Shown here: positions 20,776-32,365 of the stretch, in pieces
How the letters are laid out: the number at the start of each line of letters is the position of its first letter
How positions within the stretch are numbered: the stretch's first letter is position 1
Assembly: GCF_003589595.1 (NCBI RefSeq)
Contig: NW_020654748.1
Span: 5,726,259-5,790,258 of the forward strand
Source: Hyposmocoma kahamanoa
Lineage: Eukaryota; Arthropoda; Insecta; Lepidoptera; Cosmopterigidae
Direction of reading: 5' to 3'
DNA: 64,000 nucleotides
Notes under the pieces: generated by a model
Database searches by the model: none
What the model saw: only the letters and a program-made list of their open reading frames with translations
What the model was told of the DNA's origin: nothing
Program-made: the position numbers and the translations under genes

Positions 20776-21085
20776 ACTGAAGTTAACATCTCTTTATGTA
20801 TTTAACATCGCAGTTTTTATCAGAGGCGAAACAAAATTCTTTAGTATGTTAAGAGTGTCCGTAGAATTAATAAACTGGACAACGTTATTACCCTTACATA
20901 TAACAATATTATTGTAATGAGTACCAAGATTTATAACTATTTGAAATATTTTAATCAAAATATTTTTAGTTTGTAGAATCATAATATTTATTTCTATGTA
21001 TATTGACGACGTAATGAATATAATTAGTGGTGTCAGACATACTACTATTAGCTAAGAACTTTATAAATTGTATATAATTCTTATG
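20776..21085. other. No recognised feature
   Basis: AT-rich unique sequence up to the hAT-type MITE. Confidence 0.35.
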
Positions 21086-21093
21086 TTTCTTAT

Positions 21094-21351
21094 CATTGAC
21101 TTACAAATAAATGGTCGTGGTGGACGGGTCAATACAAAAACCACGAAAAAAATGTCCCATGTCAACCTATTTAAACGTAGTGACATGTAAAGGAATATGA
21201 AAAAGCTAGAACGTTGAATTTGAATTGTAATGTCATCGCAGTATTGTCTAATTTTGCTTGCTTCGCTGTCAGTCGAACAAACGAAGACTAAAGCGTGAAT
21301 GAAGCTCTGTATACGATTTTAACGCCCTATAAGTTGTATTGTAAGTCAATG
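21094..21351 (-). mobile_element. hAT-type MITE, copy 2 (258 bp)
   Basis: Starts CATTGACTTACAAATAAATG and ends TTGTAAGTCAATG, inverted relative to the copies at 11275 and 47639. It is flanked by a perfect 8-bp direct repeat TTTCTTAT (21086-21093 and 21352-21359). The interior is more diverged and about 30 bp longer than in the other two copies. Confidence 0.85.
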
Positions 21352-21446
21352 TTTCTTATAGTTATTTACGTATTTAGTTCGTATGCTTTAAGGTGCAACG
21401 TAGAGAGTCGCTATAAATTTATTTATCTCCATGTATTTCAATGTAT

Positions 21447-22985
21447 GTAACGCCACTATACCGACGACCTGCCAGAAATCAGTCAAGACGAGATCGTGTT
21501 GGCTCTAAAACAGCTTAAAAATGGAAAAGCCCCCGGTGAAGACGGAGTTACTTCGGAGCTTTTGAAGTCTGGAGGAGTTCCTATTATCCAGGAACTTCAG
21601 AAGCTCTTTAACTTGGTCATTCACTGCGGGAGAACTCCACGGGCGTGGAACAGGAGTATTGTAGTTCTCTTCTTTAAAAAGGGAGATAAAACTCTACTGA
21701 AAAACTACCGACCCATCTCACTCCTGAGTCACGTCTACAAGCTGTTTTCTAGAGTCATCACGAATCGCCTCGCAAGAAGACTCGACGAGTTTCAGCCACC
21801 GGAACAGGCCGGGTTTCGGGGAGGATATGGCACCATAGACCACATACACACAGTGAGGCAGATTATACAGAAGTCCGAAGAGTATAATCGGCCCCTGTGT
21901 TTAGCTTTCGTGGACTATGAGAAGGCCTTTGACTCTGTCGAAACCTGGGCTGTCCTGGAATCCTTACAGCGGTGCCAAGTGGACTATCGTTATATACAAG
22001 TGTTGAGATGTCTTTACGATGCTGCTACCATGAGTGTCCAAGTACAGGACCAGCAGTCTGAACCTATCCAATTACGCAGAGGGGTGAGACAGGGGGATGT
22101 CATATCCCCGAAACTGTTCACCGCTGCATTGGAGGATATGTTTAAGACGCTGGACTGGAAAAGGATGGGCATTAACATAAACGGCGAGTACATCTCACAC
22201 TTGCGATTTGCAGATGACATAGTCCTAATGGCAGAATCGCTGGAGGAACTGGATCAGATGCTGAACAGCCTAGCATCCGCCTCGCGGCGGATTGGTCTCG
22301 GCATGAACTTTGATAAAACCAAAGTCATGATCAATGACCACATTGATCCGAGACCCATCTGCGTCGATGGCCACCTTCTTGAAGTTGTTTCCGAATACAC
22401 TTACCTCGGGCAGATTCTGCAGTTAGGTAGAAATAACTTCGAGAAGGAGGCCAGGAGGAGGATTCAGCTTGGCTGGGCAGCGTTTGGGAAGCTACGTCGA
22501 GTCTTTTCGTCGCCCATCCCGCAGAGCTTGAAAACAAAGGTTTTCAACCAGTGCGTCCTACCAGTTCTAACGTACGGAGCTGAGTCGTGGACACTCACGA
22601 TACGGCTAGTCCACCAGTTTAAAGTCGCTCAGCGAGCTATGGAACGAGCTATGCTCGGAGTTTCTCTGAAAGATAAACTCCGTAATGAGGTTATCAGACA
22701 GAGAACCAAAGTGATCGACATAGCTCTTCGGATAAGCAAGCTGAAGTGGCAGTGGGCTGGACATATCTGCCGAAGAACCGACAACCGCTGGGGTAAACGA
22801 GTTCTTGAGTGGAGACCACGACTTGGCAAACGTAGTGTGGGACGCCCTCCAGCCAGATGGAGTGACGATCTGCGGAAGATTGCTGGCAGGAAATGGATGC
22901 GTCAAGCCGAGAACAGGGCTAAATGGCGTGCATTAGGGGAGGCCTATGTCCAGCAGTGGACTGCAATAGGCTGATGATGATGATG
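21447..22985 (+). mobile_element. RTE-clade LINE, 5'-truncated, with TSD
   Basis: A non-LTR retrotransposon insertion bounded by the 12-bp direct repeat ATTTCAATGTAT (21435-21446 and 22986-22997). It lacks the endonuclease and begins within the linker before the reverse transcriptase, as usual for LINE insertions that stop copying early. The 3' end is short and finishes in (TGA)n, TGATGATGATGATG, the hallmark of RTE elements. The intact frame and perfect duplication indicate a recent insertion. Confidence 0.9.
21452..22974 (+). CDS. RTE reverse transcriptase, 5'-truncated
   Basis: RNA-templated DNA synthesis at a nicked target site is the role of this domain. The frame is open from 21452 to TGA at 22972-22974 with no stop (about 507 codons) and has no start of its own because the upstream endonuclease part was never copied. 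Visible motifs in order: KQLKNGKAPGEDG (finger region), NYRPISLLSHVYKLFSR, FVDYEKAFDSV (motif A, catalytic Asp), RRGVRQGDVISP (motif B), RFADDIVLM (motif C, catalytic Asp pair at about 22206-22217), EYTYLGQI (thumb), then the C-terminal GHICRRTDNRWGKRVLEWRP and GRPPARWSDDLRK signature of RTE elements. Confidence 0.92.
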
Positions 22986-22997
22986 ATTTCAATGTAT

Positions 22998-23424
22998 ACA
23001 CTGTAACCTATGTTGACGAATAAATCTATTTGACATTTAACTGTACATTTAACTTGAAATTTTGATCAGGAAAATAAATAGAATGAATGAAAATGAATTC
23101 CTCTTTATTATAAGTGCATGATAAAATGCAATGCAAACTTTGCGCCACTGCCCATATTTTGGTTGTGACTTTAGCTGAATGGGATCCTTTTGCATACGCC
23201 ACAGCTTCACACATGTCAGTATAGTATTAAGTATTTAGTATAGTACAAGTTGTTGTTTAAATGTTTGTTACGCTATGTTTTGTGTTATTTCTGTTTTTAT
23301 TTACATTCGTTTTTTGTGTCTTTTTTGTAACGTGACGTTGCAATAAATATTGTCTATTTATTTCTATTTCCATATAAGTCATGCGCTCACGGCTTTAACA
23401 GAGTGCGCGCGTTACAAGTAAGTT
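22998..23424. other. No recognised gene
   Basis: Unique DNA. The end, GTAACGTGACGTTGCAATAA with following TATTTATTT, looks like the polyadenylation end of a retroposed sequence, but no coding part was identified. Confidence 0.3.
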
Positions 23425-23690
23425 TTAGTGGCAGTGGAGCTGCTTGTGGAAAACTTCGTCCAGGGAAGTACTGCCACCTAAAGCAGTAATGTGACCATTA
23501 TTGTGTTCCGATTTTAAAGGGTAAGGGTGCTTGTCGACTTATGTCTCAGGGTGACGGGTACGGTGGCAATGCCCTTCAGAACTTTGCGATTTAAAGCTCT
23601 GAGTGGCACTGCAACTGCCGGACAGGTATGTCGCTTACAACCAGGCGCACGACTTATTCGTCCCGTCACTTGGTACTCTCAGCGTTAGAC
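23425..23690 (+). repeat. R2 interspersed repeat
   Basis: Blocks GTCCAGGGAAGTACTGCCAC, TTGTCGACTTATGTCTCAGG, TTTAAAGCTCTGAGTGGCAC, CTTACAACCAGGCGCACGAC and GTCCCGTCACTTGGTA identify R2. A segment after TACTGCCACC is deleted. Confidence 0.7.
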
Positions 23691-23999
23691 GCACTTGAAA
23701 GCGTAAATGTTACTTTCAATGTTTACAATTTATGACGTGTTTATATTTTTGCGTATTACAACCTAAAAGGACTCACAAATCATCATGTTAAGTGAATATG
23801 ATGGATTTTGTTGTAAACAGATATTTGATACTCCATCACATTTTCAATCCACGTAAACAGAAGTAATTTCTTTTTTATTGCGATAGGCTTACGCCGGCGA
23901 ATTTCATTCCCTAACGCATAAATAATACGAACGTGATTCATAATCCTAAGAAAAAACTACCTTACTTCTTAGAACTAGATCTTATTTGTATGGTATGTA

Positions 24000-24485
24000 T
24001 AAGTAGCAGTAGAGCACCGTTTGAAAGTTTGTCCAGGGAAGTACTGCCTCCTTATCTATTTCTGCCACCAAGATATAATACCAAGATTATTACGTCGTGC
24101 GCCTGGTTTCAAGCGACACACCAAATAACAGTTGCAGTACAATTCAGAGCTTTGAATCGCAACGTTCTAAGTCACCCTGGCACATAAGTTGACAAGTCCC
24201 ATGTGCCTGTAATTTCATCAGCACCCTCAACCTTCCAAACCGGAACGCAATAATGCTTATATTACTGCTTGGCAGCAAAAATAGTTTAGGCGGCAGTACT
24301 TCCCTGGACGAACTTTTCTACAAGGAGCTCTATTGCTCTCTTGACTTGTATCTGGGTGGACTTATGTCTCAGGGTGAAGGGCGTCTGAGTAGCACTGGAA
24401 CTGCTATGGACAGGCTTGTCGCTTACCATCAGTCGTACGAAATGTTCATTCCGTCACTTGATATCACAAAAAAACCAACTCCGTA
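24000..24485 (+). repeat. R2 copy split by an inverted R2 copy
   Basis: Plus-strand R2 parts lie at 24004-24075 (GTCCAGGGAAGTACTGCC, CTATTTCTGCCACCAAG) and 24345-24475 (GGACTTATGTCTCAGGGTGA, CTATGGACAGGCTTGTCGCT). Between them, 24078-24342 is a near-complete R2 on the minus strand (ACGTCGTGCGCCTGG to CAAGGAGCTCTATTGCT). This is a nested or inverted pair. Frames crossing it are by-products. Confidence 0.65.
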
Positions 24486-24937
24486 AATTATCGTTTATCC
24501 TGTACACAATATAATTAAAGTTTCCAATGAACTACATTCGAGTAATATTTTTTAATTTCCCCTGTCCATTATTTAACCGGTAGTGCTATTTTGTCGCATG
24601 GCCCCAAAATGGAAAATTTTTACCCGAAAGCGAAAAAGGACACGAATTTAATTTCTTCCGAACAAGGACCAAGTTATTGAGGAGGGTAAGTCTGCAAATT
24701 TTTGACAAGGGTTTCGAAATTTGCTGACAAATAAGTTTAATTGAAATTTATTGTCTTCCTTACTGCGAATGGGTTTAACCTTAAACCAATCAATTCTTAT
24801 TAGAATAATATTTACATAGGATAACTGCAAATACAAATTCTAATTAGAGTTGTATATTCGGTTACTATTCGGTTTGGTTAACTTTCAAAAATTAAGTTTT
24901 CGAAAATTAATGACACTGAAGTAAACAAACCACTTTT
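24486..24937. other. No recognised feature
   Basis: AT-rich unique sequence. Confidence 0.35.
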
Positions 24938-25065
24938 TTTAACGCACACATCCTGTGTTGCGGACGCCACAGACTCACAAGAGAAACAAATGTAGGCCAT
25001 ACAAATATTTCTGTCGGTCCTGGAATCGATCCCGGGACCTCTGCGTGGCAGACCAGCACGGTTAC
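24938..25065 (-). repeat. R3 SINE, partial
   Basis: On the minus strand: GTGCTGGTCTGCCACGCAGA, GGTCCCGGGATCGATTCC (box B), then TATGGCCTACATTTGTTTCT and GTGGCGTCCGCAACACAGG. The same body follows the tRNA-like head at 35265, 36243, 37390 and 37978. The box A region is damaged. Confidence 0.65.
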
Positions 25066-25344
25066 ATTATAAAAAAAATACGTATTAAACTTGAAAATTC
25101 AAGTACCTTTTTTGTTTGTTGATCACACCATTCCAACCACTGAACATAACTGAACGTAATAAGTGGTATTTTTCATACCAATTCTTATATGTGCATTAAA
25201 CAGGCCAAATGATTTGACCGAATTTATTATTATTGGCTATTCTGCCACTACTATTCGTTGCAACATTCATTCTAATTATCCTATCGTGTAGATTACCTAT
25301 GACTTTACTTCATGAGTATAGTTGAACAGACTTCCTAGAAATCA
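25066..25344. other. No recognised feature
   Basis: AT-rich unique sequence. Confidence 0.3.
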
Positions 25345-25470
25345 TATAGTAGCAATAGAGCTCCTTGTGAGAGTGGCACAGCAACTGTTATGGACAGGCG
25401 TGTAGCCAAGTTGATGTTACCATCAGTGCACGACTTGTTAATCCCGTCACTTGGTATTATAAAAAAAATC
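25345..25470 (+). repeat. R2 repeat with internal deletion
   Basis: The R2 start (TAGCAATAGAGCTCCTTGTG) is joined directly to the R2 end (GTGGCACAGCAACTGTTATGG, then CGTCACTTGGTATTATAAAA). Loss of the middle with both ends kept is more typical of MITEs than of SINEs. Confidence 0.65.
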
Positions 25471-25474
25471 AAGT

Positions 25475-26470
25475 AGTTGTCTAGTGTATATGTTGCAATC
25501 TAAATTACAGGGAAACAACGGTACCTCTCTTCTCTTCTCTCTTAGGCTTATCACATTCTTTCTCTCCCTTTCGCTCTCAAGTTGGCCCTTCTACTACCGA
25601 GGATCGTGCTCACTTTGTGATGCAGTGTCAATCTGTCGTCCTCATTTCCTGGTATAATTTGGTAGTGGGCTGCGCTACCTTATCCCGGTCAATCAATCTT
25701 GTTAACCTTGTTGGACAATCACTGTAATTAAATGTAGTCTTTTATATAGGGTGACACAAAAATAATGTTCGTATTTTAAGGATAACTTATTCAATATAAA
25801 CAACAATAAAAAATAGGGAATCAAACAACTATTATTATGGAAACTTTGCCAAGCAAACAGTTTTGGTCTAATAATTACAACTATTTTTACAGACCAATTT
25901 TTTTAACGATTTGAGAAGTGTTTGTTTTTAACGCCGTTATTTGGTTGGAGTATACCACTTTAACAGAATTTGTTACACGGCCATTAAGAAAGACACATAA
26001 TAGCAATATAAAGGTCCCAATGGTTTTATAATTACGGTTTGTCAAAGTGCCGCGTTTGGTTCGACCCGCAACTTATTATCGCTCAGCCTTTATCAGGCTA
26101 AAAGCGTCATTATGGCCAAATGTCTGTTTATTACTTAAATAAAGTTCAAGTTCTAAATAATATTGTTCTGATTCAATTATTTTTTTATATCACTGCTGGA
26201 CGCTGGCTGCTGCGGTGCAATAAAATCTGCCTCTTAACTAGAAGTTCAGGAAGGTAACATTCTTAACAATTAGCTAAACCACTTTAAAACCGAAACAAAA
26301 ATTGTGGGAATCAATAATTTATATAGTTCAAAATATCTTTTTTTATCTCTTATTTTAGTTTACATCTTTTAGTTTCCCAGCCGATACATCTTCGTGTCAT
26401 TACTGCTGGCCATACATACAAAGTTTATCCTTAAGTTACAGCATCTCTAAATGATTTGAATTAGTTATTT
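25475..26470. other. No gene called
   Basis: 25500-25740 is pyrimidine-rich at first, with mixed-composition sequence (CTTCTACTACCGAGGATCGTG) that may be a decayed LINE tail. 25900-26170 is unique and of mixed composition. No motif was strong enough for a call. Confidence 0.3.
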
Positions 26471-26472
26471 TT

Positions 26473-26954
26473 AGCCGACTTCAAAAAAAGGAGTAGGTTC
26501 TCAATTCTACTGTATGTTTTTTTTTTGTATGTATATTACGCGATAACTCCGGTATTTGTGAACCGATTTAGATGATTCTTTTTTATTGGAAAGAGGGTAC
26601 CTCCATAGTGGTCCCATTTAATGTTGAAGAAAATCATCCACCTCTAAGAGTGGCTGTCCATGCATCAAGATTCATTTTTATAAATGGCGCCTATATTTTA
26701 TTATAAGGAGCAATTATTTTAATGGTTGATTTTGCTATTCTCCAGTTCAAGGCGTTTTTCTCTCTCAATATACTCTTAGTAGTGAGAACCGACTTTTATT
26801 ATCTCCTGTGGCAAGTTCCATACAGTGGCGAACTAGGGGATGGATCCGGGTTTGCGCACTTATCGGTAACCGATTTCATTCATAAAACTTGGCGAATAGA
26901 TTTAATACCACGTATTTTTGAGGTCGGTGTTTTTAGTACTCTGTACTCAGATTA
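26473..26954 (+). mobile_element. R1 element, long copy
   Basis: Starts AGCCGACTTCAAAAAAAGG and ends TTTTTGAGGTCGGTGTTTTTAG (as TTTTTGAGGTCGG) with TACTCTGTACTCAGATTA. It contains ACGCGATAACTCCGGTATTT and TGCATCAAGATTCATTTTTA, closely matching the copy at 8728-9193. Confidence 0.75.
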
Positions 26955-27378
26955 TCATTATACCTGAGTTGGACAATGGAAAATCAAGAATAAAGTTGTT
27001 TATTCTTAAGAGAATGTCTCTTAAAAGGGAACATCTTTTTTTATGAACCAACCAATAAACATGTCTCCCATTTGATATATTTTTTTAAACACCGAGCGAA
27101 CGCTTCCGTTCTATAATGAATGGCGCTTGCGATGACTCGCGCTATGCAACTCGAGATTATACTAATTCGTGCGTCTACTACAAGCAAGTTTCCACCACAA
27201 CAGTGTTCACATAAGCCTAAGTTCATACAAAGAAAGAATTTCGTCTACGTCACAACGCATCGAGTCATCACGCTCCTATTTCAAGGTTTTAAATAAAATA
27301 ATCAGTATTTAAATAAATTTTGGTAAGCGATACGCCTGAGCGATACGTCAGATTTCTAATTGAACCAATAATCTTGAC
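26955..27378. other. No recognised feature
   Basis: Unique sequence; a GC-richer patch at 27090-27260 has no motif recognised. Confidence 0.3.
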
Positions 27379-27630
27379 CCGACCTCAAAAGTACGTGGAA
27401 TTACGTCTATTTGCTAAGTTTTATTGAAATATCCTAAAATGCGTAAACAGCCACCCTTAGAGGTGGATAATTTTCTTCAAAATGAAATGGGACCCCTATG
27501 GAAGTACCCCTTTTCAATAAAAAAAAGAATCATGAAAATCGGTTCACAAATACCGGAGTTATCACGTAACATACATACAAAAAAAACATATAATCGAATT
27601 GAGAACCTCCTCCTTTTTTGAAGTCGGTTA
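27379..27630 (-). mobile_element. R1 element, minus orientation
   Basis: Starts CGACCTCAAAAGTACGTGGA and ends CTCCTTTTTTGAAGTCGGTT. Internal blocks CACCCTTAGAGGTGGATAAT and CGGTTCACAAATACCGGAGT are conserved. The outer TACTCTGTACTGAGATTA words are lost at this end. Confidence 0.75.
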
Positions 27631-27904
27631 AAAAATATCTCTGATCCGACTAAGACTTACACGCTCCCGTCAATGTACAAATATAAGAACCGTAGGGCAT
27701 TCTTTGTCTTTTTATTAAAGGATTAACGAATAACTTTCAAAATGTGAATGGATCGACTGGGAGACCAAAGTGCTGGTAGAAAGAAACCTTGCCCAATGCG
27801 TTGCAATTTTCGGCAACTTGACGCGAGATCATCTTCATTTCAACTGGTTCCATTTCATGTAGTCCTAGTTCAAGTATTACAATATAAACATAAACTTTTA
27901 ATGT
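27631..27904. other. No recognised feature
   Basis: Unique sequence. Confidence 0.3.
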
Positions 27905-28190
27905 ATTTTAGCGCTATTTCATCATCATCATCAACCCATTTATACGTTCCAATACTGGGCACGGGTCTTCTCTCAGGCGAGGGTTAATGCGGGTTGGAGA
28001 CTTCGCACGTTTTCTGAGGGTTGTTAACGTTCTTCGCAGATTTCATCGCGATGTTTTTTTTCACCTCACCATAAATTTGACTTTGAAATAAAATTGCGCA
28101 CATAAATTACGAAAAACTCATTCCGGATTCGAATCGACGGCCTCTGCTTAAGAAGCGGTAGGTCAAGCCATTAAGCTACCACGGCTTCTA
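27905..28190 (-). repeat. R11 SINE, near full length
   Basis: Minus strand: GCCGTGGTAGCTTAATGGCT (box A), GTCGATTCGAATCCGGAATG (box B), GTGAAAAAAAACATCGCGATG, TGCGAAGAACGTTAAC, GTCTCCAACCCGCATTAACC, GAAGACCCGTGCCCAGTATT and a (GATGAT)n tail. This order is a tRNA-derived SINE widespread in Lepidoptera whose tail matches RTE-type LINEs, which probably mobilise it. Other copies lie at 34335, 47430, 48640 and 61350. Confidence 0.75.
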
Positions 28191-28429
28191 GCGCTACTTA
28201 ATTTCGTTTATTTGGCAATCCGTGTGATACCCAGGCACACATATAATGGTCTATACATTTATTAAATTTGTCACCTATTGATTTTGCAAATTTGCATGTA
28301 AACTGTGTCAATGGCTTTTCGTAGAATAGCACTGGCTACCTAATATATATATGTATATATTTGACTCTACTTATCAAGTAAGAAAAAATGAATGTGTGAG
28401 CTGTAATTTGCTCTAAAACTCTATCAGCA

Positions 28430-28685
28430 AGGAAGTATTTGCTGACTATTATTACTGCGTCCCGGTTTAAAAAAGTAAAGGTGCTGGTGAAATGACAGGT
28501 ACTAGATACTTATCAACTTATGTCTCAAGATGACGGATGCAGTGGTAGTGCCCCTCAGATCTTTGCAATTTAATGCTCTGAGTGGTACTGCAACTGTTAC
28601 ATGGACAGACGTGTTGCTTACCACCAGGCGCACGAATTGTTAGTCGTAAAGTAAAGTGTCCCGTCACTTGGTGTTATAAAAAAAA
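28430..28685 (+). repeat. R2 interspersed repeat
   Basis: Blocks GCAAGGAAGTATTTGCTGAC, GACAGGTACTAGATACTTATC, CAACTTATGTCTCAAGATGAC and CGTCACTTGGTGTTATAAAA. AAAGTAAAGTG is inserted before the terminal block. Confidence 0.65.
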
Positions 28686-29130
28686 CTTTCTTGTGTCTTA
28701 TCCAGACAAGCGACCTATGTCAAATGAATCCAGTTTATGAGGAAGATACCGGTTCAATGTTGTCAGGTGCATGGTACATGTTGTGAATACAGCTGTATAA
28801 TAAATAATAAATCAGTTCTTTTGGTTTAAGCTATTATTCCTAATAAAAACTATATTAAATACACCTACGGAAACCTTAAAGGTAGTACACTAAACTATAG
28901 GTTAAGCTCACACTATTTAATAGTGCTATTTGAACACTATGAAAATGACGTAAGACAGAATATACAACACGTACATCATTAGGTGTGGCTCGTGGTCGTA
29001 ACCGTGAACAATTAAGGCAAAAAAGGATTACTCATTAAAAAAATACATTAATAAAAATTGTTCTATTTATTACATTTAAAGTAATTTACTATTCTTTGAT
29101 AAAGTTATTTATTCAACACGCTATGGCGTG
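28686..29130. other. No recognised feature
   Basis: AT-rich unique sequence. Confidence 0.35.
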
Positions 29131-29194
29131 AAGAAGTAAGTAAATAAGAGTTTAAAGTAATATGTTACTTTAAACTCTTATTTACTTACTTCTT
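29131..29194. repeat. Perfect 30-bp hairpin, 4-base loop
   Basis: The left arm begins AAGAAGTAAGTAAATAAGAG (29131-29160), the loop is TATG (29161-29164), and the right arm is the exact complement of all 30 bases (29165-29194). A perfect stem with so short a loop suggests either a very recent palindromic duplication or a small foldback element. It is more perfect than a typical microRNA precursor. Confidence 0.85.
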
Positions 29195-30980
29195 TATAAT
29201 TCTTTTTTTTTAAATGAATATATAAAGTATTTTCAGTGCATTAAGCGATGTATTTAATTGCTAATAAAAATTATTAAATCAAAAATATGGACGACAGTTC
29301 ATTATATCATAAGAATGTATCTTATCTCATAAAACTTACCTTTAATTTTTTTGACACTATACACAACAATAATAACAATTAATAAATTAAAATTGAACAA
29401 TAACCACAAAACAGTTCACGTGTTTCAATAGATTGACCAAATTTTTTGAATATTGGCGGCAGAATATTCGTAGATACTCTACGGCGGCGTAGCTCGTAGT
29501 CGCGTAGCCGTCTGGAACCGGCAAACGTGGCGAGATCCCGAGAGCAACTGAGGGACGGATGGGCGCTGCACCGTGGCCCGCGCCGCACCGTTGCAGTCCG
29601 AGTTCTTCCACTCATCTTCTCTCCTGCCACACGCTACCTTAATTGCTTATGCATTTAAAATAGAAATCAAATAAGTCATACATTTATCAAGTCGATGTGA
29701 AACTAAAGGAACAAGGATAAAAATTGAGGTAAAGCGAATTACGAATATTCGGAAACGCCATTCCAGTTTCGGCAACACGTAAAACTTCAATAATTTATAC
29801 CCTAAAAATAACTTTTTCAATCCGCTTCCGAGGATTGGAAAGGATTTAGCTTGTTCGTTAAAAGCAAAATTGATTTCGAGCAGACTTTACATTCGAAACA
29901 AGACTGTGTCAGATGTTGATAGGCAATTAGGATGTGTCATATAGGCGAACGGGACATATAGGACAAACGGGAGAATCTCCTTGTTCTTTTCCACTCTGAA
30001 CTGCGGGACAAATTAAATTCCATTGCGATATTAAAGAAAATCCCCAAAGCCACCGGCGGCTTTATGAAAGAATTTAATAATAAAGACCAGAATAATATTA
30101 AATTTTTCGTGAAAACAAATATGGAGCGAAAAGAAATTCTGTTCCCACCTGGGGCCTGGGGTAGTCGAATTTATTAGCATTCAAATGATTTATAACTAGC
30201 GAGCGGCAGCTGAATATTTTCTGATTCGTCTTAAATTAAATTCTTTCTTTCCTTTGAGAGGATTTCATTAAGGGTAACGAAATGGCGCGGGGATGAAAAA
30301 GATAATCTGGAAAGGAGAGTACGCGGCCGCAGCGCATCCCCGCAACCGGACGCTGCGATAGGCACCTAGCCAGTGAACCGCGAGACGGTAGTAATGGATC
30401 TTCTTATACCGGTCAATGTTTGTCCAACACTCTTCTAAAATACTTAATCTTTTTAGGCTTTAATTACATTTAGTTACAACAACATGCGTCCAGCTTAAAC
30501 GCAGACTGAGATCTTCTGATTAAGTAGCTTATTATTGACAACATCCATTTCCAAAAACTGTTTTGTAATTTAAATGAACGTGTCTCACCTCAAGTGAGTT
30601 GTTGACCAACATTAAATTATCTTTGTTCGGAAAATGTATAGATTTTTAATCTTCATTGAATGTAATTAATATTATATTTCATTTTTTTTTTCAATTTTAT
30701 TTTATTTAGAACAAACTTGATATTGTATTAAATTGTATTCTTCAATTTTATTATTTACCTATAGAAGATGCCATTTGTAACGTTAAATTATTTTAAATTA
30801 AACACACTTTTTATGACATACATTGCGGCGCCATGCAGGGTTACATGGATGGACTTTGTATTATTTTAAGAACATTACTCACGTGATTCAATGAATATCT
30901 ATTTGAAGTGAATCATGTTTTGAAAACCGACAGTCTTACGACTAAATAGTGTTTGAAATGCATTCGTAAAACAGTTCATT
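29195..30980. other. Repeat-poor unique region with GC-rich islands
   Basis: No SINE, LINE or MITE was recognised over about 1.8 kb. GC-rich islands lie at 29455-29640 (GCGGCGTAGCTCGTAGTCGC) and 30280-30430 (TACGCGGCCGCAGCGCATCC). Overlapping minus-strand open frames in the first island could be a first exon but have no recognised domain. Best regarded as candidate regulatory or exon-flanking sequence. Confidence 0.3.
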
Positions 30981-30982
30981 TA

Positions 30983-31205
30983 GTAGCAGTAGAATTTCTT
31001 GTGAAAGGATTCGTGCAGGGAAGTACTACTGCCTCTTTACCTATTTCTACCGGCAGTACGCGAACGTTACTGTGTTTCAGTTTTGAAGGGTGCTTGTGAA
31101 ATTATAGGCACATGAAACTTGTAAACTTATGTTTCAGGGTGACCAATGCGGAGCTTAACACCAAGCGCACGACTTGTTCGTCCTATTATCTGGTATCATA
31201 AAAAA
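30983..31205 (+). repeat. R2 interspersed repeat
   Basis: TAGCAGTAGAATTTCTTGTG, GCAGGGAAGTACTACTGCC, GCACATGAAACTTGTAAACT and TTAACACCAAGCGCACGACT match R2 with a deleted 3' middle; the tail is TATCTGGTATCATAAAAAA. Confidence 0.65.
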
Positions 31206-32365
31206 ATCATCTGACTATAGCCGAAAATCAAAACTCCCTCATTGTATCTACACCCGCTACACTGTACAAGCCTCGCCTTTATGCTTCTCGACATTACATC
31301 TTTCTGACACAATCACATCTTCGTCTTATTTGCTCGATCCTCTATACAACAATGGATTTATTTGAGTAAATACGCTGCACTATTCTTAGAGCACATTTTC
31401 CCCTTTTCTAAAGCTATTTCCTTCAGCGAACAAAACTATTGGATCCGCGTGCAGTAATCGTACCACTCCGCATGGCGTTTGTAAAGTTGAAATATTTAAC
31501 GAGCTGACTGCAAAGAACAAAGCCGGCCTTGTATTTAGCTCACATGTCTAGCGTACCCAAAAGGCGGCCGTCATTAAATTCTGTGCTCCTTTATACGCTT
31601 CTGACTTCGTTAACCATACAAACGGCTGCGATAGAAATGTGCGAGGAAACTATAAAGGCTTATATAATTACTTACAACGTATTGACGATGTGCAGACAGC
31701 TCCCTTCTATGGCACAGATTGGTTATGTCCCCAATTTGAATCTTAACTACTTTACGCATACGTTTACGAACCGATACTAAATGGTTAACTTAGAATATTC
31801 TCTTAGAGCTAGGCTCGGTTGTCGGTGTAGTAATCATAATTGAACTCCTTAATATATCGTGGTTGAACTTAGCATATCGGAGCCTTAAGTGATAGATTAA
31901 AGTACTTAAGTGACTGTTTTGACACAACAAACCTTTTGTTATTACAGACGAAAATGCTGAATATACCCGATAAAGTAGTTTTTTTTTACCTAAGTACTAA
32001 ATATTTATAGAAAATCTACATGAATTTTTAAAAAGAGATTCACCATCAGCATCTAAATTGATCGGGGCGTAAAGATCTGTTAAAAAATGTCTGAACATTT
32101 TATAAAAATCAACCTTATGGCAATGATTTTAAGCTATGCTCTCAATTGTTTTTAAACTAATACCAGTTTTTATCAAAACAGCTCATGAAATTCTTTAAGA
32201 TATTTTTTTTAATGTTCAGGTATTTTTGTACACTTCGAGCGCATGAATATTTTTTCCTACATTACATTCCATCTATTTCATCTTTATTTTCAGTCGTTGT
32301 GTGTTGTTGACCTTCGGAATTTTTAAATTTATTATTCTCATTTTGAATGAATTAATTTCAATTTA
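31206..32365. other. Unique region, no gene called
   Basis: 31400-31790 has mixed composition and one 83-codon plus-strand frame (31529-31780) without known motifs. 31800-32365 is AT-rich. No repeat recognised. Confidence 0.3.

Noticed and set aside
22014..22905. Minus-strand frames across the RTE element
   Set aside because: They are antisense shadows of the reverse-transcriptase frame, which has clear catalytic motifs on the plus strand.
29379..29630. Two overlapping arginine-rich minus-strand frames in a GC-rich island
   Set aside because: High GC keeps several frames open; no domain, and both frames run into AT-rich low-complexity sequence. Left as a GC-rich island, not a CDS.
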